Made by a program: the position numbers and the translations under genes
In this document: positions 7,737 to 14,814 of the stretch, in pieces
Numbering within the stretch: position 1 is the first letter of the stretch
How the letters are laid out: every line of letters starts with the position of its first letter
Notes under the pieces: generated by a model
Databases searched by the model: none
What the model was told of the DNA's origin: nothing
What the model saw: only the letters and a program-made list of their open reading frames with translations
NCBI RefSeq assembly: GCF_003057615.1
Contig: NZ_QAFW01000015.1
Coordinates: 1 to 53,704 of the forward strand
From: Metalysinibacillus jejuensis
Lineage (GTDB): Bacteria > Bacillota > Bacilli > Bacillales_A > Planococcaceae
Direction: 5' to 3'
Length of the DNA stretch: 53,704 bases

Positions 7737-7776
7737 GGAGTGCTTTCTTCTCATTGGAAGAGAGCGCTCCTTTTTT
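7737..7776 (+). terminator. Rho-independent terminator
   Basis: GGAGTGCTTTCTTC pairs with GAAGAGAGCGCTCC with small mismatches, followed by T6. It separates the endopeptidase from the exporter gene. Confidence 0.75.
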
Positions 7777-7802
7777 GTACACTAGCTATAAAGGAGCGAG
7801 CT

Positions 7803-9530
7803 ATGAACAAACAACAACCCTCAGCGGTAAAAACTTTTTTACAATTATTAAAGTCATTAAACTGGCCTGTAGGCATTATGATGATTGCCCTCACGCTGAC
7901 GCTTATCCAAACAGCGGCAGGTTTAGTCGTACCTTTAGTTACTAAGGATTTAGTTAACTCCCTAACGACAACCGTATTTAACTGGAAAATCATGGCGCTA
8001 CTCGCCATTGTATTTATTGCGCAGGCAATTGCAGGTGGCGTAAGTTTTTATTTATTAACATTTATAGGTGAACGTATTGTAGCGGATCTTCGCGAAAAGC
8101 TATGGCATAAAGTTTTACGTTTACCTGTGACGTATTATGATGAAAACGAAACAGGCGAAACGATGAGCCGCATTACACAAGATACGTCGACATTAAATGA
8201 TTTAATTACCCAGCACCTCGTTAATGTCGTGTCAGGCGTACTATCTATTTTAGGTGCAGTTGCTTTATTGTTTTATATTGATTGGAAGATGACGCTTATT
8301 TTATTAGTGAGTGTGCCCGTCGCATTTATTATTATTATTCCGCTTGGGCGCATTATGCATAAAATTGCTTCAGCAAGGCAAAAGGAAATGGCGTCATTTT
8401 CAGGCTTGCTGGGTCGCATATTAGCTGATATTCGTTTAGTGAAAGCTTACCGTGCAGAGCCCTTAGAAGATGCGCGTGGTGACAAAGCAATTAAAAATCT
8501 CTTTAATTTCGGCTTAAAAGAGGCACGTATCCAGGCGATTATTTCGCCAATGATGACACTCATTATGATGGGTGTACTCGTTGTGATATTAGGTTATGGC
8601 GGCTCACAAGTGGCTAACGGTAACTTAACTGCGGGTGATTTGGTCGCTATTATTTTTTACTTATTCCAAATCATTATGCCTTTTGCTCAAATGGCTATGT
8701 TCTTTACAGCTTTCCAAAAGGCAATGGGTGCAACAGAGCGTATCCAAGAAATTTTGCATATGCCAGCGGAGCGAGAGGATGGCTTAGCTCAAGTAGCAGA
8801 TGGAGAGATTAGCTTTCAAGGTGTATCTTTCCATTACACTGCAGACAAGCCTATTTTACAGGATGTGACGTTTACAGCAGGGCGAGGTGAGGTTACTGCC
8901 TTTGTAGGACCAAGTGGTGGCGGTAAAACAACCATCTTTTCATTGGTGGAGCGTTTTTATGATGCAACAGCGGGGCAAATTACTATGGATAATCATGCGA
9001 TTGATGATATTGCGCTGGCACATTGGCGAGGTAAAATTGGCTATGTTTCGCAGGAGAGTCCATTAATTAGTGGCACAATTTTGCATAATATTACGTACGG
9101 CTTTAAGGAGCAACCACCTATGGAGGCTGTAGTGCAGGCGGCTAAGTATGCCAACGCTATGCAGTTTATCGAAGACCTTGAGCAAGGCTTTGATACAGAA
9201 GTGGGAGAGCGTGGTATAAAGCTATCTGGTGGTCAGCGTCAACGTATTGCGATTGCCCGTGCTTTGCTACACAATCCGCAAATTTTATTATTAGATGAAG
9301 CAACATCTAACTTAGATAGTGGCTCAGAAATTTATGTACAAGAGGCTTTGCATCATTTAATGCAAGGGCGTACAACTTTAGTTATTGCGCATCGCCTTGC
9401 TACGATTTTACATGCAGACCAAATTATTTTTATCGAAAAGGGACGCATTACAGGGCGTGGCACGCATGAAGAATTACTTAAAACACATGCTTTGTATCGC
9501 GAGTTTTCGGCAGGACAAGGCTTAGCATAG
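7803..9530 (+). CDS. bmrA: BmrA-like ABC multidrug exporter (half transporter)
   Basis: A 575-residue fusion of a six-helix membrane domain (about 20-310) and an ATPase domain. Nucleotide-binding motifs: Walker A GPSGGGKTT, Q-loop YVSQESP, signature LSGGQRQR, Walker B ILLLDEATS and the H-loop IAHRLATI. Length and layout match BmrA/LmrA homodimeric drug exporters (BmrA 589 residues). The ATG at 7803 follows AAAGGAGCGAG; an earlier in-frame ATG at 7740 sits inside the terminator stem and is unlikely. Substrates cannot be read from sequence. It ends at a shared terminator with the convergent uptake operon. Confidence 0.85.
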   Translation: MNKQQPSAVKTFLQLLKSLNWPVGIMMIALTLTLIQTAAGLVVPLVTKDLVNSLTTTVFNWKIMALLAIVFIAQAIAGGVSFYLLTFIGERIVADLREKLWHKVLRLPVTYYDENETGETMSRITQDTSTLNDLITQHLVNVVSGVLSILGAVALLFYIDWKMTLILLVSVPVAFIIIIPLGRIMHKIASARQKEMASFSGLLGRILADIRLVKAYRAEPLEDARGDKAIKNLFNFGLKEARIQAIISPMMTLIMMGVLVVILGYGGSQVANGNLTAGDLVAIIFYLFQIIMPFAQMAMFFTAFQKAMGATERIQEILHMPAEREDGLAQVADGEISFQGVSFHYTADKPILQDVTFTAGRGEVTAFVGPSGGGKTTIFSLVERFYDATAGQITMDNHAIDDIALAHWRGKIGYVSQESPLISGTILHNITYGFKEQPPMEAVVQAAKYANAMQFIEDLEQGFDTEVGERGIKLSGGQRQRIAIARALLHNPQILLLDEATSNLDSGSEIYVQEALHHLMQGRTTLVIAHRLATILHADQIIFIEKGRITGRGTHEELLKTHALYREFSAGQGLA

Positions 9531-9531
9531 C

Positions 9532-9573
9532 AAAAAAATGTGAGGCGATTTTAAAAATCGTCTCACATTTTTT
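9532..9573. terminator. Bidirectional terminator
   Basis: AAAAAATGTGAGGCGATTTT pairs with AAAATCGTCTCACATTTTTT; it serves the exporter gene on the plus strand and the uptake operon on the minus strand. Confidence 0.85.
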
Positions 9574-9577
9574 CTTT

Positions 9578-10552
9578 TTAAAAGTTGTCCGGGTAAAAAC
9601 CTTTTGCTAATGTTTCAATTGCTTCAGCTGCACGTACACCCTCAGATGCCGCAGATAATGGCATAATTACGAAGTGTTCATTTTTTACAGCTGTTGTATT
9701 TTTTAAGGCAGGGTCATTTTTAAGAAACGTCATTTTATCTTCAAGTGGCGTACCACCGTAATCCATAATAACGATTACTTCAGGGTCGTGTGTGACAACG
9801 TCTTCTTTCGACACGCTAGTCCAGCCTTTTTCGATTGATTTAAAGATATTATCGCCACCAGCTTGTGTAATAAAGTTATTCATAATATTTTGTGCTGCTG
9901 TTAGCAATTCTTTATCACCACTATCATAAACAAATACGCGCACTGCATCTGACTGTTCAGGAAGCTGAGCTTGAATAGCACCCACATTAGATTGTAATTC
10001 TTCAATTAATGATTCACCGCGTTCTTCAATGCGGAAGATTTTAGCGATATTACGGATATCCGTAAAAATATCTTCAAGTTTAGGCTCATTCATAACAGAT
10101 GATGTTTGAAGGTAGCTATTAACACCCATCTCTTGCCACTCAGCTGCAGTACCGATAGATTTTTCGGCTAATGCACTTGGCCAGCCCCCATATAAAAAGT
10201 CCGCTTCAGCTTCAATAACTTGTTCTTTAGAAGGATATTCAGCAGCTAATACGGGCACCTTATCATAAGCATCTTTTAAAGGTGGGTAGATTTCGTCGTC
10301 TAAATAAGCTGTTCCTACCATTGAGTCTTCAAGTCCAAGTGCCAGCATAATTTCGGTAACATGCTGGTTTAAGCTAATCGCGCGTGTTGGTGCTTGATCA
10401 TACGTAAATGTTAAGTCATTGTTTTCTATTGTTACTACTTCATTTTTATCATTTTCAGAAGCTGGTGTTTTTACCTCATCTTTTGTGTCGTTACCGCAAG
10501 CGGCTAATAGTAGTGTTAATGCAAGCGTCACGAGTAAATAAAATTTTTTCAT
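9578..10552 (-). CDS. Substrate-binding lipoprotein of FecBCD-type uptake ABC transporter
   Basis: A 324-residue lipoprotein with lipobox LAAC (Cys19) after a hydrophobic signal peptide, an acidic linker, and a class III periplasmic-binding fold (two lobes joined by a long helix). It belongs to the family binding ferric siderophores, haem or cobamides. The start APTRAISLNQHVTEIMLALG is typical, followed by VIEAEADFLYGG. The ligand cannot be told from the sequence. It is the last gene of a three-gene minus-strand operon and its ATG overlaps the ATPase stop by four bases (ATGA), implying translational coupling. Confidence 0.88.
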   Translation of the reverse strand: MKKFYLLVTLALTLLLAACGNDTKDEVKTPASENDKNEVVTIENNDLTFTYDQAPTRAISLNQHVTEIMLALGLEDSMVGTAYLDDEIYPPLKDAYDKVPVLAAEYPSKEQVIEAEADFLYGGWPSALAEKSIGTAAEWQEMGVNSYLQTSSVMNEPKLEDIFTDIRNIAKIFRIEERGESLIEELQSNVGAIQAQLPEQSDAVRVFVYDSGDKELLTAAQNIMNNFITQAGGDNIFKSIEKGWTSVSKEDVVTHDPEVIVIMDYGGTPLEDKMTFLKNDPALKNTTAVKNEHFVIMPLSAASEGVRAAEAIETLAKGFYPDNF

Positions 10553-11337
10553 TGTAAATGCTCCTTTATTTGTTTTTCTGATAAATACGTAATGCTTGGT
10601 CTTTGTGTAAGCGGATGTAGCGTTACTTCAGCGTGTACATCAAATACTTTCCGCAGTAATTGAGGCGTTAGTACTTCGACAGGTGTGCCGCTTGTAACGA
10701 CACGACCATCTTTAATTACATAAATACGATCACAGTACGTAGCAGCAATATTTAAATCATGTAGTGCAACGAGAACGGTAAGTTTTAACGAACTAATCAA
10801 GTCCATTACTTGCAATTGATGTTTAATGTCTAAGTGGTTAGTAGGCTCATCTAAAATTAATAATTTAGCTTGTTGGGTGAGTGCGCGTGCAATAATGGCG
10901 CGCTTTTTTTCGCCACCGGATAATGAACTGAAATCACGATTGGCTAAGTGGCTAATACCAGCTTGTTGTAAAGCTTGATCAATAATAATAACATCATCTT
11001 TATCGTCAAGTGCAAACATCTTTTTATGAGGAGCTCTTCCCATTGCTACGATGTCACGAACAGAGAAGTCAAATAATACTGGAGACTCTTGCCCAACAAC
11101 TGCCATCTTTTTAGCGATAGCTTTATCTTTTTGTTGACGAATGTCCTCGTCGTATAAAATAATTTGTCCATGTTCAGGTTGTAATAAACGATACATATTT
11201 TTTAATAAGGTAGATTTCCCACTACCATTTGGGCCAATGAGCCCGACAAATTCTTGAGATTGCACGTTAAGAGATATATCGTGCAAAATTTGCTTATCTA
11301 CAATGCGATAACTGACTGCTTTTGCTTCAATTGTCAT
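10549..11337 (-). CDS. ATPase of FecBCD-type uptake ABC transporter
   Basis: A 262-residue ABC ATPase. Motifs: Walker A GPNGSGKST, signature LSGGEKKRA, Walker B LLILDEPTNHLD and H-loop VALHDLN. It matches the FecE/BtuD/FhuC class, which powers uptake of iron chelates or cobamides. The ATG at 11337 follows GGGAGGGAGATAC and overlaps the permease stop in an ATGA junction; the longer in-frame start inside the permease gene is not needed. Confidence 0.9.
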   Translation of the reverse strand: MTIEAKAVSYRIVDKQILHDISLNVQSQEFVGLIGPNGSGKSTLLKNMYRLLQPEHGQIILYDEDIRQQKDKAIAKKMAVVGQESPVLFDFSVRDIVAMGRAPHKKMFALDDKDDVIIIDQALQQAGISHLANRDFSSLSGGEKKRAIIARALTQQAKLLILDEPTNHLDIKHQLQVMDLISSLKLTVLVALHDLNIAATYCDRIYVIKDGRVVTSGTPVEVLTPQLLRKVFDVHAEVTLHPLTQRPSITYLSEKQIKEHLQ

Positions 11338-12470
11338 GTATCTCCCTCCCCAAATGAATAGGAGTTGCGGCGTAGCATCCAAATGAAGAATGGGCTTCCG
11401 CATAATGCAGTAATAATACCGATAGGCATTTCTTCTGGTGCAATGATGGTCCGAGCAACGGCATCAGCGATAACTAAAAAGATTGCGCCAACAAGTGCAC
11501 TAATGGGTAGCACATGCTTGTAATTTGAGCCAACAAGAAGACGTACAATATGTGGGATAATAAGTCCTACAAAACCGATAGCGCCACTAACCGCAACGAT
11601 AACACCAGTGAGTAGAGAAACTGCTAAAATGAGTATTTTACGGAAACGATCCACATTCATCCCTAATGTAATGGCAGCTTCCTCACCCATCAGCAATACA
11701 TTTAAATTGCGGTACTGTAAATATAAAAAAGTAAATACAATAATAAAGGTAATGAGTGGAATTGGTAGCACACTCCATTTCGCGCCGCCTAAACTTCCTA
11801 GCATCCAGTACATAACAGCTTTAATGCCGCCCTCTTGTTTTGACATGAGCAACATAAAGTTAGTAATGGCAGAGAGCACTAATGAAATCGCTATACCTGC
11901 GAGTAGTAAGCGAATAACAGAAATACGACCGTGTACTTTCGCTAACATAAAGACTACGATGACTGCGAGCAGTGCACCCAAAAACGAGGCGAACGATAGT
12001 GCATAGATGCCTAAAAAAGAAAAAGCGCCAAATAAAATAACGGCTGTTGCACCAACCGATGCGCCTGATGATACACCTAAAATATAAGGGTCAGCAATCG
12101 AGTTGCGCACAAGTGCTTGAATGGCAGCTCCTGAAATGGCAAGGCCTGCACCAACAATCATAGCTAAAATAGTACGCGGTACACGCAGCTCCCAAATAAT
12201 AATTTCTTGTGCCTTCGTCCAGTCGGCTTCGATAACATTACCAAAAAAAGGCATATGACTAAAAATAACGCGCCATACAATAGAAGGTGTTATCGCTACG
12301 GACCCAACAATAATTGCAAATGTCATGGCAATGAAAAGCAATGCGACTAAGCTCATGATGACCAAAGGTATTTTATGTTTTAGCAACGCATAATCTTCTT
12401 TCTTGAGAGTGATAACCACTTGCAAGCGTATCAAAAAACGATTACAAATGCGAAAGAACTTGATAAACAT
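11334..12470 (-). CDS. FecCD-family permease of uptake ABC transporter
   Basis: A polytopic protein (378 residues from the first ATG) with about ten membrane segments typical of FecCD/BtuC permeases. Family blocks include LRVPRTILAMIVGAGLAISG, the GAAIQALVRN and GVSSGASVGA stretches, and SGAIGFVGLIIPHIVR, the ATPase-coupling region. The true start is uncertain: no good ribosome binding site precedes the ATG at 12470, and the basic first 28 residues are unlike the family. A TTG at 12386 giving MLKHKIPLVIM is plausible. It is first in the permease-ATPase-lipoprotein operon. Confidence 0.85.
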   Translation of the reverse strand: MFIKFFRICNRFLIRLQVVITLKKEDYALLKHKIPLVIMSLVALLFIAMTFAIIVGSVAITPSIVWRVIFSHMPFFGNVIEADWTKAQEIIIWELRVPRTILAMIVGAGLAISGAAIQALVRNSIADPYILGVSSGASVGATAVILFGAFSFLGIYALSFASFLGALLAVIVVFMLAKVHGRISVIRLLLAGIAISLVLSAITNFMLLMSKQEGGIKAVMYWMLGSLGGAKWSVLPIPLITFIIVFTFLYLQYRNLNVLLMGEEAAITLGMNVDRFRKILILAVSLLTGVIVAVSGAIGFVGLIIPHIVRLLVGSNYKHVLPISALVGAIFLVIADAVARTIIAPEEMPIGIITALCGSPFFIWMLRRNSYSFGEGDT

Positions 12471-12478
12471 CTAACTAT

Positions 12479-12492
12479 CTTACTTAAGTAAG
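12479..12492. promoter_or_regulatory. Perfect 14-bp palindrome upstream of the uptake operon
   Basis: CTTACTTAAGTAAG lies just upstream of the permease ATG and 57 bases before the murB -35. It is a good size for a dimeric repressor site. It does not match a Fur box closely. Role inferred. Confidence 0.4.
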
Positions 12493-12548
12493 TAAAAAGT
12501 GTAGTGAATGATGATAAAACGTTGTTTTTCTAGCGTTAAGTTGTGTAA

Positions 12549-12577
12549 TTTACTTTCTGTACAAAAGTCGTTACACT
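12549..12577 (+). promoter_or_regulatory. murB promoter
   Basis: TTTACT (12549-12554), 17 bases, TACACT (12572-12577); plausible sigma-A promoter about 45 bases before the murB start. Confidence 0.5.
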
Positions 12578-12620
12578 AAAGAATAAGGAATAGTTTAATA
12601 TGGAAGGGAAAAGGTCAAAT

Positions 12621-13535
12621 ATGACAAAATCACAGTGGATTAAAGACTTACAGCAAATTGTAGCACCCTCACAACTGCGTGTTGATGAGCCGCTTCATTT
12701 ATATACGATGACAAAACTTGGAGGCAATGCTGATATTTTTGTTTTACCTGAAACAATCGAACAAGCACAACAAATTGTAGCTTATGCTCATGCGCGAAAT
12801 GTACCTTTATTAATGTTAGGTAATGGCTCAAATATGGTTGTGCGTGACGGCGGATTACGCGGCATCGTGATTACATTTTCGGCGCTTGACGCAATACGTG
12901 TAGAGGGTATAACTGTATATGCAGAGGCCGGTGCATTAATTAAAGATGTATCTAAGCAAGCAGCAGCGGCAAGTTTAACAGGCTTTGAGTTTGCTTGTGG
13001 TATTCCTGGCTCTATTGGCGGCGCAATGGCAATGAATGCAGGCGCATATGGCGGCGAAATTAATGACATTATTGTTTCATCAACAGTATTAACCAAAGAG
13101 GGCGAGATTATTACGCTGTCGAAAGAAGCGTTAAAATTAGGCTACCGCACGAGTAGTATTGCCACGGAGGGTTACTATGTTTTATCTTCAATCTTTGAGT
13201 TAGCTAAAGGTGACCAGCAAGCGATTGACGAAAAAATAGCAGACCTTACCCACCAACGCGAAACAAAACAACCTTTAGAGTTTCCGTCAGCTGGCAGTGT
13301 CTTTAAACGACCACCTGGCCAATTTGCGGGTAAATTGATTCAAGATAGCGGTCTACAAGGTAAGGGTGTTGGTGGTGCAGAGGTTTCAACTAAGCACGCA
13401 GGTTTTATTGTCAATAAAGGCGGCGCAACCGCGACAGACTATATCCAAACAATCGAAATGGTGCAACGCGTTGTTAAAGAGAAGTTTGGGGTATCGCTTG
13501 AACGCGAAGTGAAAATTGTTGGTGACGAAAAATAA
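12621..13535 (+). CDS. murB: UDP-N-acetylenolpyruvoylglucosamine reductase MurB
   Basis: A 304-residue cytoplasmic FAD enzyme that reduces UDP-GlcNAc-enolpyruvate to UDP-MurNAc with NADPH. FAD-binding motifs: LLMLGNGSNMVVRDGG and FACGIPGSIGGAMAMNAGAYG. The catalytic Ser is in FPSAGSVFKRP, and the C-terminal block is AGFIVNKGGATA. The short C-terminal domain marks the type II form of Firmicutes. ATG at 12621 gives MTKSQWIKDLQ, the usual Bacillales N-terminus; an ATG at 12600 is also open. A terminator follows, so it is monocistronic. Confidence 0.95.
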   Translation: MTKSQWIKDLQQIVAPSQLRVDEPLHLYTMTKLGGNADIFVLPETIEQAQQIVAYAHARNVPLLMLGNGSNMVVRDGGLRGIVITFSALDAIRVEGITVYAEAGALIKDVSKQAAAASLTGFEFACGIPGSIGGAMAMNAGAYGGEINDIIVSSTVLTKEGEIITLSKEALKLGYRTSSIATEGYYVLSSIFELAKGDQQAIDEKIADLTHQRETKQPLEFPSAGSVFKRPPGQFAGKLIQDSGLQGKGVGGAEVSTKHAGFIVNKGGATATDYIQTIEMVQRVVKEKFGVSLEREVKIVGDEK

Positions 13536-13543
13536 AGTAGCAG

Positions 13544-13572
13544 AGCTCCGAGTTAGTAGAGGAGCTTTTTTT
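13544..13572 (+). terminator. Rho-independent terminator
   Basis: AGCTCC pairs with GGAGCT across an 11-base loop, followed by T7. Confidence 0.75.
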
Positions 13573-13589
13573 AATATGGAGGTAAGTGT

Positions 13590-14342
13590 ATGAAATTTAT
13601 TTCGTGGAATGTCAACGGCATCCGTGCTTGTTTAAAAAAAGGTTTTATGGATTTTTTTAATGAACAAGACGCGGATATTTTTGCGATACAGGAAACAAAG
13701 TGTCAGGCAGCGCAAGTTACGCTCGATTTACCTGGCTACTATCAATATTGGAACGATGCAGAAAAGAAAGGTTACTCAGGTACAGCAGTCTTTACTAAAA
13801 AAGAGCCACTCGCTGTGCGTTATGGTATTGAAGAAGATAGCGAAGCAGAGGGGCGTATTATTACGTTAACATTTGATGATTTTTATTTTGTTAATGTTTA
13901 TACACCTAATGCGCAGCGTACGCTCGCACGTTTACCATTTCGTTTAGCGTGGGAAGATCGTTTATACACGTACTTGCAAGAGCTAAATCAGCATAAGCCT
14001 GTTATTTATTGTGGAGATTTAAATGTGGCGCATACGGCACTTGATTTAAAAAATGCTAAATCAAATGAGGGCAATTCAGGCTGTACAGTAGAAGAGCGCG
14101 AAAAAATGACACGTCTTTTAACGACAGGCTTTACAGATAGCTTCCGTCATTTATACCCGACAGCAACAGACCGTTACAGTTGGTGGTCTTATATGAATAA
14201 AGTACGTGAGCGTAATATTGGTTGGCGTATTGATTACTTTATTGTGAGTGACCGATTAACACCTTATATTACACAATCCGAAATGCACGATGAGGTGCTA
14301 GGTAGTGACCACTGCCCAATTTATTTAACACTTACGCTGTAG
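13590..14342 (+). CDS. exoA: Exodeoxyribonuclease III / AP endonuclease ExoA
   Basis: A 250-residue base-excision-repair nuclease of the Xth family. It cuts DNA at abasic sites and trims 3' blocks. Motifs: SWNVNGIRA (metal Asn), QETKCQ (metal Glu), FFVNVYTPNAQ-like segment (seen as FYFVNVYTPNAQRTLARL), YCGDLNVAH (Asp/Asn pair), WRIDYFIVS and GSDHCPI (catalytic His). Full length for the family. TATGGAGGTAAGTGT precedes the ATG. The stop codon lies within the loop side of its terminator. Confidence 0.95.
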   Translation: MKFISWNVNGIRACLKKGFMDFFNEQDADIFAIQETKCQAAQVTLDLPGYYQYWNDAEKKGYSGTAVFTKKEPLAVRYGIEEDSEAEGRIITLTFDDFYFVNVYTPNAQRTLARLPFRLAWEDRLYTYLQELNQHKPVIYCGDLNVAHTALDLKNAKSNEGNSGCTVEEREKMTRLLTTGFTDSFRHLYPTATDRYSWWSYMNKVRERNIGWRIDYFIVSDRLTPYITQSEMHDEVLGSDHCPIYLTLTL

Positions 14343-14359
14343 TAGCGTAGGTGTTTTTT
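14328..14359 (+). terminator. Rho-independent terminator overlapping the exoA stop
   Basis: ACACTTACGCT pairs with AGCGTAGGTGT, followed by a run of T. The 5' arm is coding sequence of exoA. Confidence 0.8.
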
Positions 14360-14376
14360 AAATCGTAATGACTACA

Positions 14377-14443
14377 CATTCAAACAATCATTTGAATGAG
14401 AAAAGAAGTTGTGCTATATTATAATCAAATAAACATTTGAATG
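14377..14443 (+). promoter_or_regulatory. cadC promoter with two CadC-type operators
   Basis: The perfect inverted repeat CATTCAAA-N6-TTTGAATG lies at 14377-14398 and the related TCAAA-N6-TTTGA at 14425-14440. Both resemble the known CadC operator (TCAAATAAATATTTGA). TTGAAT (14393-14398) and TATATT (14415-14420), 16 bases apart, form a promoter whose -35 lies in the first operator, and the second covers the start-site region. Two sites rather than one suggest tight repression. Confidence 0.8.
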
Positions 14444-14454
14444 AGGTGTGAAAG

Positions 14455-14814
14455 ATGGCAAAACATACATGTGGTGGTTCAACATCATTAGAAGAAACAA
14501 ACGTTTTACATATTCGTGAGCAAATTCCTAATCTTGTAGGCGTGGCAAAATTTTTAAAGGCGCTATCCGACGAAACACGCTTAAAAATTGCTTATGCCCT
14601 AACGATTGAGCAAGAGCTTTGCGTCTGCGATGTCGCAGAAATTATCGGCTCATCCGTAGCAACAGCCTCGCATCATTTGCGTTATTTACGTGATCATCAT
14701 TTAGCAAAGGTAGAGCGTAAGGGTAAGCAAATGTTTTATTCTTTAGCGGATGATCATGTGTACCAAATCGTAAAAATTGCTTACGAGCACTCTATAGAGG
14801 AGGAAGCCAAATGA
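14455..14814 (+). CDS. cadC: CadC, ArsR-family heavy-metal repressor
   Basis: A 119-residue winged-helix repressor. It has the CadC metal set: N-terminal Cys6 (HTCGG) and the ELCVCDVA motif with Cys56 and Cys58 in the DNA-binding region. Binding of Cd(II), Pb(II) or Zn(II) to these thiols releases the operator. The recognition region reads VATASHHLRYLRDHHL. It lies immediately upstream of cadA and overlaps it by four bases (ATGA). Two operators in front of the gene indicate autoregulation. Confidence 0.92.
   Translation: MAKHTCGGSTSLEETNVLHIREQIPNLVGVAKFLKALSDETRLKIAYALTIEQELCVCDVAEIIGSSVATASHHLRYLRDHHLAKVERKGKQMFYSLADDHVYQIVKIAYEHSIEEEAK

Noticed and set aside
7727-7945. 72-codon frame before bmrA
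   Set aside because: It overlaps the terminator and the bmrA N-terminus in another frame; the exporter frame is clearly coding.
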